Shown piece after piece: positions 23,244-32,460 of a stretch of 64,000 bases of DNA. The DNA is from Candidatus Gastranaerophilales bacterium (GTDB lineage Bacteria; Cyanobacteriota; Vampirovibrionia; Gastranaerophilales; Gastranaerophilaceae), in NCBI GenBank assembly GCA_928722015.1, contig CAKMWI010000004.1, forward strand, positions 62,001 through 126,000, read 5' to 3'. Each line of letters opens with the position of its first letter. Positions within the stretch are counted from its first letter, which is position 1. Position numbers and translations under genes: made by a program. The notes under the pieces were generated by a model. It saw nothing but the letters and a program-made list of their open reading frames with translations. It made no database searches and was not told where the DNA came from.

Positions 23244-24050
23244 TTATTCATCCGCAAGGCATTCATGGCCTGTTTTATGGGATTTTAAAAGAACTCCGCG
23301 TTTTGAAGTATGAATAAAGTCTATCATTTTTTCAATATATTCATTCATTGGAATTTCAGCTTTAATTTTTTCGATAGCTTGAGATGTATTATATTCTTCT
23401 GAAATTAAAAGTTTAAACGCTTCATTAGTTGCTGTTCTTATTTCCAGAGGTACTCCACGTCTTTTCATCGCAACTATATTTAAGCCGCGTGGAACAGGTG
23501 GTCTTCCTTCACCTTTAGAATAAGGTAATATATCCTGACGAGATGCTGAGAATCCGCTGATAATTGCCATATCACCAATTCTGATATTTTGATGGAATAC
23601 GCTCATGCCACCTACAAAAGCTCCAAACCCAACATGTACATGTCCTCCAAGGGTTACGAGATTTGCAAGAATTACCTGGTCTGCTAAAACACAGTTATGT
23701 GCGACATGCGAACCAACCATAAGTAAACATTTATTACCTATTCTTGTTGTAAAATCTCCACATGCTGCGCCTCTGTGGACTGTTACATTTTCTTTTATAA
23801 TTGTTTCATCACCGATTATAACTTTTGTTTTTTCACCTTTATAGCCAAGATCTTGTGGTTCAGAGCCTATTGTGGCGAATGGCGAAATTGTACAATTTTT
23901 TCCAATTTCAGCATGTTCAATATGTGCATTTGAAATTACTCTAGTTCCGCTACCAATAATTACATCTTCACCTATTACTACATAAGGTCCGATAATTGCA
24001 TCTTCTGCTATTTTTGCGGAAGGATGAATTATTGCTGTTTTATCAATCAT
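23244..24050 (-). CDS. lpxA: UDP-N-acetylglucosamine acyltransferase
   Basis: A 268-residue LpxA, the first enzyme of lipid A synthesis; it transfers 3-hydroxyacyl from acyl-ACP to UDP-GlcNAc. It starts IDKTAIIHPSAKIAEDA, then hexapeptide repeats forming a left-handed beta helix. VGSHVAHNC holds the expected catalytic His, and a C-terminal helical domain follows (about 190-268). FSASRQDILPY falls where LpxA has GLNxxGLRRR, a divergent substrate loop. The gene is alone here rather than in the usual lpxC-fabZ-lpxA-lpxB order. AGAGGG precedes the ATG. Its presence implies an outer membrane with lipid A. Confidence 0.9.
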   Translation of the reverse strand: MIDKTAIIHPSAKIAEDAIIGPYVVIGEDVIIGSGTRVISNAHIEHAEIGKNCTISPFATIGSEPQDLGYKGEKTKVIIGDETIIKENVTVHRGAACGDFTTRIGNKCLLMVGSHVAHNCVLADQVILANLVTLGGHVHVGFGAFVGGMSVFHQNIRIGDMAIISGFSASRQDILPYSKGEGRPPVPRGLNIVAMKRRGVPLEIRTATNEAFKLLISEEYNTSQAIEKIKAEIPMNEYIEKMIDFIHTSKRGVLLKSHKTGHECLADE

Positions 24051-24145
24051 TTTTAACCCTCTTTCTTACTATTCCTTATGTCAATTATAGTACAAAGTAT
24101 GGGCTTAGCAAATTCCTTTATATTATTTTAATATGTTATGAGGTA

Positions 24146-25828
24146 TTAAAATTGATGTGCGTCAGATGGAATCATTAATGAAACTCCCGGTTTCCAATTT
24201 TTATCGAGATAATTAAATGAGTCATTCAACAAAATGTTTAGTTTTTTTAGTAATTTATTTTCATGGTTGTTCATTAGTTCGGTCATTACTATGACATATA
24301 CCTGTTGAATTTCTTGAGCATCGAAATTTCGAATTTTTGGGGCTCCATCAACCATTATAGAAGAATCAAATATAATTTTATGTAATAGTTGTCTTAGTTC
24401 TAATGCAAGTTTTTTTGTATCTTTTGATACATCTGTTTTTTCGATACCTTTTAATTCTTTTGCAAATTTTAGCAAGGTTAATAAATAGGTATTTGCCATT
24501 TTTGAACTTTCATCTCCCGGATAAGAGTCGACGTACAGTCTTGTAATTTTACTTGCAGAAGACATTTTAGATTGGTTTAATTCAGGTTTATGAGGGTAGT
24601 ATATTAAATCTTTAAATGAGATATTTGAGGTATCAATACCTTGTGTTTCTGCCCAGTTGAAAATTTTTCTTTTGAGTAAATCCGGAGTTATATCAACTGT
24701 ATAGAACATATCTTGTTCTTCTTTGACTTTCTTCCAGGCGTATTCCATATTTTTTGAAAAAGCTTTTCTAGCCCATTCATTTGTTGCCCAGAATTGTTTC
24801 ATTGCTGTAGATTTTTCTTTATTCAGGTCTGTCGGATATTCAAAGTCATCAACTGTGAGATTTTTAAAGCCTTTATTTTTCATAAACTTAGAAAGAGCTT
24901 GTTTAATTCTGTCGGCACCAAAAATATTCCACGCTTTAGACATTACACGGTGTAGAAGTTGTGCTTGTTCCGGATTATCCTGATAGAATTGTTTCTGTCG
25001 TTCAGACATTGCAAAAATTCTTTCAGGATTTTGTTGATAGTATTTTAATAACCCTTCAGATATATGCTGTTTATGTTCTTTAGATAATGGACCTCTTTTT
25101 ATGTATACAGGTTCACCGTTGGCCTTTTGAACTTTGATGTCCATTGATTCCATACGTTTTTGTGCCATTTGTTTGGTTAAACGTTCATTGTATTCAGGGT
25201 CTGAAAATTTTAGAATATGTCCGTAGTGTCTGTTTACTTTTGGAATATTTAATTTTTCCATTGTATGATTGAGGTCTTTCCCTCCTGTATAGGCTTTTAA
25301 ATCATTTAGAGAAAAGCCTTCTCCCCAGTATAATTTTATTATTTGGAGTGCTAAATCTTCTTCAGGGTTAAAAACGTCAATTTTGCCTTTTTGGATATCA
25401 TCAATTAGACTTCCTTCTTTATAGTCAATATCTTCAACTGCTTTTACATTTTTAAATTCTGGAAATCTTTCTTTTAATTCTTTCAGGTTAAAGCAATCTT
25501 TTATGTTTTCAAATAATTTTTTATGAATACTTATCAGAGTTTCATTATCTTTGTTTCCGTTTTCCAAAATCATTTCTGCCCATTCTCTGATATTTTTAGG
25601 ATAAATATCAGGGTATTTTTGAGCAAGTTTATCCAGATTAGTTATTGTCTCTGCCAGATTCAGGCTGTAACCTCCTGTAAAAGCCAAATATTGTGCAGCA
25701 CTTGGCATTGGAAGTTGTTGCTTAATGGGATAATTTATTCGGGGATTATTTTTTCTATTAGGGTTTTGATTTGTATTTTGAATACTATTTTTTAATTGTA
25801 ATTGTGGGGTAATGTTTTCTATTCTCAT
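24146..25828 (-). CDS. Unknown 560-aa protein with N-terminal FTGG motif
   Basis: I do not recognise this protein. Residues 1-45 are polar and Asn-rich, then AFTGG (49-53), then a helical body of about 500 residues. Around 240-310 it has IKRGPLSKEHKQHISEGLL, resembling the NUMOD3 DNA-binding motif (G.kxSeEhkxkiS), followed by NPER and NPEQ segments. There is no signal peptide or membrane helix. AAAGGA precedes the ATG. It is monocistronic, with its own start and no clear terminator. NUMOD3 resemblance by eye would suggest nucleic-acid binding, but no nuclease domain is visible. Function unknown. Confidence 0.75.
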   Translation of the reverse strand: MRIENITPQLQLKNSIQNTNQNPNRKNNPRINYPIKQQLPMPSAAQYLAFTGGYSLNLAETITNLDKLAQKYPDIYPKNIREWAEMILENGNKDNETLISIHKKLFENIKDCFNLKELKERFPEFKNVKAVEDIDYKEGSLIDDIQKGKIDVFNPEEDLALQIIKLYWGEGFSLNDLKAYTGGKDLNHTMEKLNIPKVNRHYGHILKFSDPEYNERLTKQMAQKRMESMDIKVQKANGEPVYIKRGPLSKEHKQHISEGLLKYYQQNPERIFAMSERQKQFYQDNPEQAQLLHRVMSKAWNIFGADRIKQALSKFMKNKGFKNLTVDDFEYPTDLNKEKSTAMKQFWATNEWARKAFSKNMEYAWKKVKEEQDMFYTVDITPDLLKRKIFNWAETQGIDTSNISFKDLIYYPHKPELNQSKMSSASKITRLYVDSYPGDESSKMANTYLLTLLKFAKELKGIEKTDVSKDTKKLALELRQLLHKIIFDSSIMVDGAPKIRNFDAQEIQQVYVIVMTELMNNHENKLLKKLNILLNDSFNYLDKNWKPGVSLMIPSDAHQF

Positions 25829-25907
25829 ATTTTTTTCCTTTGTCTGGCTAAAAACGGGTAAATATTTATATTTGCATAATTTTTTATAAATTTTAATATA
25901 TATTTAC

Positions 25908-25946
25908 AAAAAGCAGACGGATAATAGTTCTATCCGTCCGCTTTTT
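25908..25946 (-). terminator. Terminator of the iron alcohol dehydrogenase gene
   Basis: AAAAAGCAGACGGATA / TATCCGTCCGCTTTTT with one G-T pair and a seven-base loop. It lies 15 bases after the stop at 25962 on the minus strand, with a T tract (TTTTTGT) after the stem. Confidence 0.88.
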
Positions 25947-25961
25947 ATAGTTGTTGTTTTG

Positions 25962-27167
25962 TTATGCTTTTAATGAATCTTCGTATATTTTACGAACAAC
26001 TTCTCTTGAATTTCCGCTAGGACCTATATTAATCAGTCCATCCAATGACGGAGTGGTGAATGCTAAATCTGTTAATCTTTCAACATCTTCAGCTTTGAAT
26101 CCCATATCTTCAAGTTTTTCCGGTACATCAACTGATTTTAGCCATGCATAAACACCGTTACCTGCTTTTTCTGCTTCTGATGGATCACCTGTTAAACCAG
26201 GAACAATTGGAGCTAAAATGTCAGCTAAAGTTGCAGCTCTATCTTTGTATATAGTTTTGATAACTGCAGGTAATAAAATTGCAAGACCTAAACCATGTGA
26301 TAAATCAGGTTTTACAGCACTAAGAGGATGTTCTAACGCATGTGTGTAGTGTAATAGACCGTTATCAAAACTTACACCACCCATCATTGCTGCATAACAT
26401 AAGAAGTATCTGGCTTCTAAATCTTCAGGGTTTGCAATTGCTTTTGGTAAATATTTTGCGACTAATTCAATAACTTGTTTTGCAAGTGTGATTGAATATG
26501 GAGATGCAACAGTTGAAGTTGCTGCTTCTACTACATGATTTACTGCATCTATTGAAACATATCTTGTTTGTTTTGGAGACAATTTTGTCATCAATTGAGG
26601 ATCATCAATTGCATAGGTAGGATATATGCAATCATAAGCAATCGCAGGTTTAAAATCTTTTTCAAGATTTGTAACAACTGCAAATCTGTTTGTTTCTGTC
26701 CCTGTACCATGAGTTAAGTTGATAGAAATAATAGGAGCAGCTTTTGTAGGTACAAAAGTAAAATCATAAATTTCTTCGGCTGTTCTTTCTGGATATTCAA
26801 GTAGAATAGCAACAGATTTTCCTGCATCGGTAGGAGAGCCTCCACCTATTGCAATAACTGCTTGAGCCCCAAAATCTTTTGCCATTTTAAATGCATCGTT
26901 AACATGATGAGTTGTTGGATTTGGAGTTACCTGATCAAAATTTACGTAACCTATGCTGTTTTCTTTTAATGCTTTTTCTACTATATCCCAGGCTCCTGTA
27001 GCTTTATAAGCATTTCTTCCTGACATAACAATAACTTTATTAATACCTTTTGATTTTAAGTCTTTTGCAATGTCATTAATTTTTTGTATTGCACCGACAC
27101 CAAAGTAAACATTAGTTCTGGTTCTAATCTCACGTATTTCATTAATGTTAATATCTTTTTCCCACAT
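25962..27167 (-). CDS. Iron-containing alcohol dehydrogenase
   Basis: A 401-residue protein of the Fe-ADH family (NAD(P)H-dependent, group III). It has an N-terminal Rossmann half with AVIAIGGGSPTDAGKS (GGGS nucleotide-binding motif) and LTHGTGTETNRFAVV. The all-helical C-terminal half has metal ligands in SIDAVNHVVEA, HYTHALEHPL and DLSHGLGLAIL, the usual Asp-His-His-His set. The reaction is alcohol/aldehyde interconversion, probably redox balancing in fermentation; the substrate is not predictable. AAAGGAGAG lies before the ATG. Confidence 0.92.
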   Translation of the reverse strand: MWEKDININEIREIRTRTNVYFGVGAIQKINDIAKDLKSKGINKVIVMSGRNAYKATGAWDIVEKALKENSIGYVNFDQVTPNPTTHHVNDAFKMAKDFGAQAVIAIGGGSPTDAGKSVAILLEYPERTAEEIYDFTFVPTKAAPIISINLTHGTGTETNRFAVVTNLEKDFKPAIAYDCIYPTYAIDDPQLMTKLSPKQTRYVSIDAVNHVVEAATSTVASPYSITLAKQVIELVAKYLPKAIANPEDLEARYFLCYAAMMGGVSFDNGLLHYTHALEHPLSAVKPDLSHGLGLAILLPAVIKTIYKDRAATLADILAPIVPGLTGDPSEAEKAGNGVYAWLKSVDVPEKLEDMGFKAEDVERLTDLAFTTPSLDGLINIGPSGNSREVVRKIYEDSLKA

Positions 27168-27350
27168 AATAAACTCTCCTTTCTTTCAGTAATAGCTGTT
27201 CTTCACGATGATTATAGTGTACAAAAATTATTTTTTCAAGATATTTTTCCCAAAAAAAGTTGCATTGAATTATAAATATTTATATGAAAACTTCTTTGAA
27301 GTTAAAGAAATTTTACAAAATACTAACCGACTGTATAATGATATGCATGT

Positions 27351-28706
27351 TTGTTTTATAATCCTTTTGAGAGGTTAGGATTGAAACATTCACGACTTAC
27401 ATTATTGATATTTATTGCCCTGGTATTAGGTGTAATTTTTGGCCATTTTTGCCCCGCTATGGCTGTAAAAATGCGTACTTTTGCCGTTATATTTTTACGA
27501 ATGGTTAAAATGATTATTGCACCATTATTGTTTGCAACTCTGGTTACAGGTATTGCTGGGCACGGTGATGTAAAAAAGCTTGGTAAAATTGGTGTAAAAA
27601 CAATAATTTATTTTGAAGTCGTTACAACGCTTGCTTTAATTATCGGTTTAACTATGGGAAATATATTTAATCCCGGAAAGGGTTTTGTAACAGGGACCGT
27701 AGCAAATCCGGAATTATTGAAAGAAGCCGGTTTGATGGCTGTAACTACTCCTCATACCTCAATTTCTGAAATGGTTATGAATATTTTTCCTACAAGTATA
27801 GTGCAGGCTATGTCAGAAGGTAATCTGCTTCAAATAGTTGTATTTTCTATATTTATGGCGGTTGCAATATGCGCAGTAGGAAAAAAAGCAAAACCTGTTA
27901 TGGATTTGCTAAATTCTGTATCTCAAATAATGTTTAAGTTTACGGAATATGTTATGTATTTTGCTCCTCTGGGTATTTTTGGTGCAATTGCTTCTACTGT
28001 TGGTATGAATGGTCTGTCTATCTTAAAAAATTATGCAAAGATAATTTTTTCACTTTATACAGCTCTTGCTGTTTTTGTATTATTGGTTTTATTTATAGCC
28101 TGCAAATATGCAAGAATTTCTTTGAGAAACCTTTTAAAAGCTATTCAGGAACCTGCAATTTTGGCGTTTTCGACAGCAAGTTCTGAAGCTGCTTTTCCTA
28201 AAGCAATAGAAATTATGGAAAGGTTTGGTGTCCCTCAAAACATAGTAAGTTTTGTTATGCCTACTGGGTATACATTTAATCTGGATGGTAGTACTCTGTA
28301 TTTAGCAATGGCTGTAATTTTTTCATCCCAAATTTGTGGTATTGATTTGAATTTAAATCAACAAATATTGATGATGCTTGCACTGATGCTTACCAGTAAG
28401 GGAATTGCAGGTGTTCCTAGAGTTTCACTAGTTGTCCTTGCAGGAACTTTAGCAAGTTTTAATATCCCACTAATTGGCGTAGCTATTCTTTTGGGCATTG
28501 ATCAAATTTTGGATATGGGCCGAACAACAGTAAATCTTGTAGGTAACTGTGTTGCAACTGTTGTAATTGCTCGTTGGGAAAACGAATTTAATTATGATAA
28601 AATGAAATTATTTATAAAAGAATGTGAAAAAGAAGAACAAGAGTTAGGTCTTGCTTCTGCAAAAATGATTTGTGAAAAAGTAACTAATAAAATAGAGGGA
28701 AAATAA
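27351..28706 (+). CDS. Dicarboxylate/amino acid:cation symporter (DAACS family)
   Basis: About 440 residues with eight or more membrane helices and re-entrant loops. It matches GltP/DctA by FLRMVKMIIAPLLFATLVTG, the FSTASSEAAFPKAIE loop (the Ser-rich first re-entrant loop), MPTGYTFNLDGSTLYLA and DMGRTTVNLVGNCVATVV. It imports C4-dicarboxylate, glutamate or aspartate with Na+ or H+. The start is uncertain: a TTG at 27351, or a TTG at 27381 with GAGAGG upstream, which I prefer slightly. A -10 TATAAT at 27334 lies upstream. ileS starts one base after its stop. Confidence 0.92.
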   Translation: MFYNPFERLGLKHSRLTLLIFIALVLGVIFGHFCPAMAVKMRTFAVIFLRMVKMIIAPLLFATLVTGIAGHGDVKKLGKIGVKTIIYFEVVTTLALIIGLTMGNIFNPGKGFVTGTVANPELLKEAGLMAVTTPHTSISEMVMNIFPTSIVQAMSEGNLLQIVVFSIFMAVAICAVGKKAKPVMDLLNSVSQIMFKFTEYVMYFAPLGIFGAIASTVGMNGLSILKNYAKIIFSLYTALAVFVLLVLFIACKYARISLRNLLKAIQEPAILAFSTASSEAAFPKAIEIMERFGVPQNIVSFVMPTGYTFNLDGSTLYLAMAVIFSSQICGIDLNLNQQILMMLALMLTSKGIAGVPRVSLVVLAGTLASFNIPLIGVAILLGIDQILDMGRTTVNLVGNCVATVVIARWENEFNYDKMKLFIKECEKEEQELGLASAKMICEKVTNKIEGK

Positions 28707-28707
28707 A

Positions 28708-31515
28708 ATGGCAGAAAGTACAAAAACCGAGTATAAAAATACTCTGAATTTGCCTCAGACGACTTTAGCTATGAGGGCTAATGCTACGGTTAGAGAGTTA
28801 GAAATTCAAAAATTTTGGGAAGAAAATGATATTTATAATAAAATTATAGCCCAAAGAGATAAGACTAATTCTTTTGTGTTGCATGATGGTCCTCCGTATT
28901 TGAGTTCTGAGAAAATTCATGTTGGGACAGCATTAAATAAAATATTAAAAGATATTTTGATAAAATATAAATCCCAAAAAGGTTTTTATGCTCCGTATGT
29001 TCCTGGATATGACGGACATGGTTTGCCTATTGAAAATGCTGTTGTCAAAAATATAAAAGGTGGACGACATGCTATTTCCGAAACCGAATTAAGGGCAAAG
29101 TGCAGAGAGTTTGCTCATAAAAATTTAAAAGGGCAAGAAAGTGAATTTAAACGTCTTGGTGTTCTCGGTAACTGGGAACATCCATACTTAACTATTGACC
29201 CTGAATATGAAGCAGAGCAGGTTAGAGTATTTGGCCAGATGTACAAAAAAGGGTATATCGAAAAAGGGTTAAAACCTGTATATTGGTGTGCATCTTGTGA
29301 AACTGCTTTAGCTGAAGCTGAAGTTGAATATGCTGATCATACATCTACTTCAATTTATGTAAGATTTAAGTTTGATGATGAAAGTTCAAAGAAACTTCAA
29401 AATATAGTCAATACACAAAACCGTGATGTATATGCAATAATATGGACAACTACTCCTTGGACAATTCCTTCTAATATGGCAATATCAATGCATCCTAGAT
29501 TTATGTATACATTTTTTGTTTATAAAGGGGATGTATATGTGGTTGCACAGGAACTGTTATCAGCATTTTTGAATGATGTAGAGTGGGATGAAGCAAGTAT
29601 AGATATTCTTGGTTCTTGTTCAGGTCAGGATTTGGAACTTCTTAATACAAAACATCCGTTGTTAGACAGAAAATCTCCTATAATTTTGGGAGAGCATGTA
29701 ACTCTTGATGCAGGTACAGGTTCTGTTCATACTGCACCGGGACATGGTTTAGAAGATTATGAAGTCGGTTGTAAGTATGGTATAGATGTATTTTCTCCGC
29801 TTGACGGACGTGGAATCTGGACAGAGAGTGTGAATATTCCTGAATTGGTCGGTGTTCCATATTATAAAGGTAATGCTAAAGTTATTGAAATGCTTCAAAA
29901 TTGTGGAGCTTTGTTAAAACAGCAGGATATTCAGCATAGTTATCCTCACTGTTGGAGATGTAAAAATCCTGTAATTTACAGGGCTACTCCGCAATGGTTT
30001 GTTAAAGTTGATAAATTTAGAGATAAAGCTCTTGAATCGATAAAAAATGTAAAATGGATTCCTGCAAGTGGTGAAAATCGTATAGGTAATATGGTAGAAA
30101 GCCGTACGGATTGGTGTATTTCCAGACAAAGAGCATGGGGTGTTCCAATTCCGATTTTCTATTGTGAAGATTGTGGTGAAGTTATTTGTAATGATGAGAC
30201 GATTGAAAATATAGCGGGAATTTTTGAGAAAGAAAGTTCCGATGCGTGGGTAAAATATTCTGCTGAAGAGTTATTACCTTCAGGTTTTGTATGTCCTAAA
30301 TGTGGTAAAAAACATTTCAAAAAAGAAAAAGATATTATGGATGTTTGGTTTGATTCAGGTGTTTCTTGGAAAGCTGTTGTCGAAAAAAGAGCAGATGAAT
30401 TAGGGCATACACCTGTAGATATGTATTTGGAAGGTTCCGATCAACATAGAGGATGGTTCCAATCTTCATTATTGACATCTGTTGCAACACAAGGCCAGGC
30501 TCCATATAAGCAAGTTTTAACTCATGGCTTTGTTTTCGGTGAAGATGGACGTAAAATGTCTAAATCATTGGGTAATTATATTCGACCTGATGATATTATA
30601 AAAAATTATGGAGCTGATATTTTAAGATTATGGGCGGCATCTGTTGATTACAGAAATGATATTAAAATTGGAAATAATATTATTGGACAACTTACTGAAA
30701 TATTTAAAAAGACAAGAAATACTGCCAGATTTTTGATTGGTAATTTGTTTGATTTCAATCCGTCTGAGGATTATGTTCAGTATGATGAGCTCAAAAATAT
30801 TGATAAATTTGCACTCCATAAATTGAATAAATTGATTGCTGATGTAACTGAGGCCTTTGAAAACTATGAATTTTATAAATATTTTCAATGTTTACAAAAT
30901 TTTGCGGCAGTAGATTTAAGTTCATTTTATTTGGATATAGTGAAAGATAGGTTATATACTGCAGGTAAAAAATCACTCTCACGCAGAGCTTGTCAAACTG
31001 TTTTATTTGAAAATTTAATGGCACTTGTTAGAATTTTAGCTCCAGTAATGCCTCATCAGGCGGAAGATATATGGCAGAATGTTCCGGAGGTTCAACGTGG
31101 AGGCTTGATAAGCATATTGTTGTCTGATTGGCCGAAAGTGAATGAAAAATGGGATAATCAACAATTAGAAGATGAATTTACCATGATTCTTAAATCAAGA
31201 GAGGTTGTTTCTCGAGCAATTGAGCCATTGAGGGCAGATAAAAAGGTTGGAAGCTCTTTAGAAGTTGCAGTCTATATAAAAGCTGAACAGGATTCAGTTT
31301 TGCAAGCTAACGAATCTGATTTAGCGGATATTTATATTGTTTCTCAAGCATATCTTACTAAGGAAAAGCCTTTGAATGTTTTAAATGAGTATAAAGAAGA
31401 TGATTATACTGTTTGGGTAACAAAGGCTGAAGGTGAAAAATGTGTAAGATGCTGGAAGTATCGTAATTTGAATGAAGACGGTATTTGTTCAGATTGTTTA
31501 GATGCTATTAAGTAG
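28708..31515 (+). CDS. ileS: Isoleucyl-tRNA synthetase with altered HIGH motif
   Basis: A 935-residue class I synthetase. Order: FVLHDGPPYL with the HIGH region reading KIHVGTALNK, the editing domain (about 190-390, TTPWTIPSN), DGHGLPIE, the DGRKMSKSLGNY (KMSKS) motif, the anticodon-binding domain and a C-terminal zinc finger CVRCWK...CSDC. The canonical fourth residue of HIGH is His; here it is Thr (HVGT). The preceding PYANG is also changed, to PYLSS. The DNA reads cleanly in frame, so it is not an obvious error. GAGGG precedes the ATG. It shares an operon with the symporter gene. Confidence 0.96.
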   Translation: MAESTKTEYKNTLNLPQTTLAMRANATVRELEIQKFWEENDIYNKIIAQRDKTNSFVLHDGPPYLSSEKIHVGTALNKILKDILIKYKSQKGFYAPYVPGYDGHGLPIENAVVKNIKGGRHAISETELRAKCREFAHKNLKGQESEFKRLGVLGNWEHPYLTIDPEYEAEQVRVFGQMYKKGYIEKGLKPVYWCASCETALAEAEVEYADHTSTSIYVRFKFDDESSKKLQNIVNTQNRDVYAIIWTTTPWTIPSNMAISMHPRFMYTFFVYKGDVYVVAQELLSAFLNDVEWDEASIDILGSCSGQDLELLNTKHPLLDRKSPIILGEHVTLDAGTGSVHTAPGHGLEDYEVGCKYGIDVFSPLDGRGIWTESVNIPELVGVPYYKGNAKVIEMLQNCGALLKQQDIQHSYPHCWRCKNPVIYRATPQWFVKVDKFRDKALESIKNVKWIPASGENRIGNMVESRTDWCISRQRAWGVPIPIFYCEDCGEVICNDETIENIAGIFEKESSDAWVKYSAEELLPSGFVCPKCGKKHFKKEKDIMDVWFDSGVSWKAVVEKRADELGHTPVDMYLEGSDQHRGWFQSSLLTSVATQGQAPYKQVLTHGFVFGEDGRKMSKSLGNYIRPDDIIKNYGADILRLWAASVDYRNDIKIGNNIIGQLTEIFKKTRNTARFLIGNLFDFNPSEDYVQYDELKNIDKFALHKLNKLIADVTEAFENYEFYKYFQCLQNFAAVDLSSFYLDIVKDRLYTAGKKSLSRRACQTVLFENLMALVRILAPVMPHQAEDIWQNVPEVQRGGLISILLSDWPKVNEKWDNQQLEDEFTMILKSREVVSRAIEPLRADKKVGSSLEVAVYIKAEQDSVLQANESDLADIYIVSQAYLTKEKPLNVLNEYKEDDYTVWVTKAEGEKCVRCWKYRNLNEDGICSDCLDAIK

Positions 31516-31528
31516 TTTCAATTTGTTT

Positions 31529-31582
31529 AATACTAAAAAGAGATTCTTAATATTAAGAATCTCTTTTTAGTATTAATTTTTT
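31529..31582 (+). terminator. Terminator of the symporter-ileS operon
   Basis: A perfect palindrome with 23-base arms (starting AATACTAAAAAGAGATTC), centred at 31551/31552, followed by AATTTTTTT. It follows ileS by 14 bases. Confidence 0.85.
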
Positions 31583-31656
31583 TGAAATTTTAGTTGATAT
31601 ATAGCAATTTTATTTAGAAAAAATCCTTTTTATATTTATAATAGGGGAAAATAATA

Positions 31657-32364
31657 ATGTCGCCAATTTCACCAACCGGACCGAAAATACTTTCGGATTT
31701 TAGCAAATTTTCGGAATTTGTTTTAAATAATCAGAAACAAATGACTCCGAAAATTTTTTCACAACAATTAGGATATATTCAAAGGAATTTTATTGCAGCA
31801 AAACAAAGAGAATTATTTTGTGAAGAAGCTGATAAATTGGCCACAAAGTTAGTTGCTGCAGAAAATGGGGATTTTGCCGGAATTATATATAGCGCATTGA
31901 CAAAATTAACTGAATATTTTCCAAGAGAATTGGAATTATATGCCAAAAAGGGGCTGGCTGTTGCTGAGCAAAATGGTGATTATGTCCATGTAATGGCCAG
32001 ATTGAATAATCTTAGAAAAGTATATATTGATAAGCCTGATAGACTTTATGATTATATTAACACTTTGTATGCTCAGGAAAAATGTTTGAAAAAGCTTTCA
32101 AAATCTTATGAATCCGTAACTGAAAATTATAAAACAGTAACAAGGAAAGCAGCTAAAAAAGAAGATTATGAAAAAATGCTTGCTTATGTTCAAACTGAGA
32201 TAGGTAAATTAACATGGAAGAAGCATCCGAACGATGCAATGAAAAAGCTTTTGAATGCAAGAAATATATTTATTGCAAGGGGAGATAGCAGTCAGAGCGT
32301 TGAGTATATAAATTTTTTAATATCAAAGATAGAGAAACTGTCAACTTTTGATAAGTCTGTTTAG
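31657..32364 (+). CDS. Unknown helical protein, 235 aa
   Basis: An all-helical 235-residue protein with no family I recognise. Helix pairs such as LTEYFPRELELYAKKGLAVA and NDAMKKLLNARNIFIARGDS are TPR-like in pattern but lack the full consensus. There is no signal peptide. GGGGA lies before the ATG. The stretch before it (31575-31656) is unremarkable. dnaB follows after 96 bases with its own ribosome binding site, so co-transcription is possible. Confidence 0.7.
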   Translation: MSPISPTGPKILSDFSKFSEFVLNNQKQMTPKIFSQQLGYIQRNFIAAKQRELFCEEADKLATKLVAAENGDFAGIIYSALTKLTEYFPRELELYAKKGLAVAEQNGDYVHVMARLNNLRKVYIDKPDRLYDYINTLYAQEKCLKKLSKSYESVTENYKTVTRKAAKKEDYEKMLAYVQTEIGKLTWKKHPNDAMKKLLNARNIFIARGDSSQSVEYINFLISKIEKLSTFDKSV

Positions 32365-32460
32365 TATTTATTTGTAAAATTTGTGTAATTATTTTTAATA
32401 TTCCTAGGCAATGGGATTTTTTGTGTATTAATATAGAAGAGTATATAGAGGAAATTTTTT

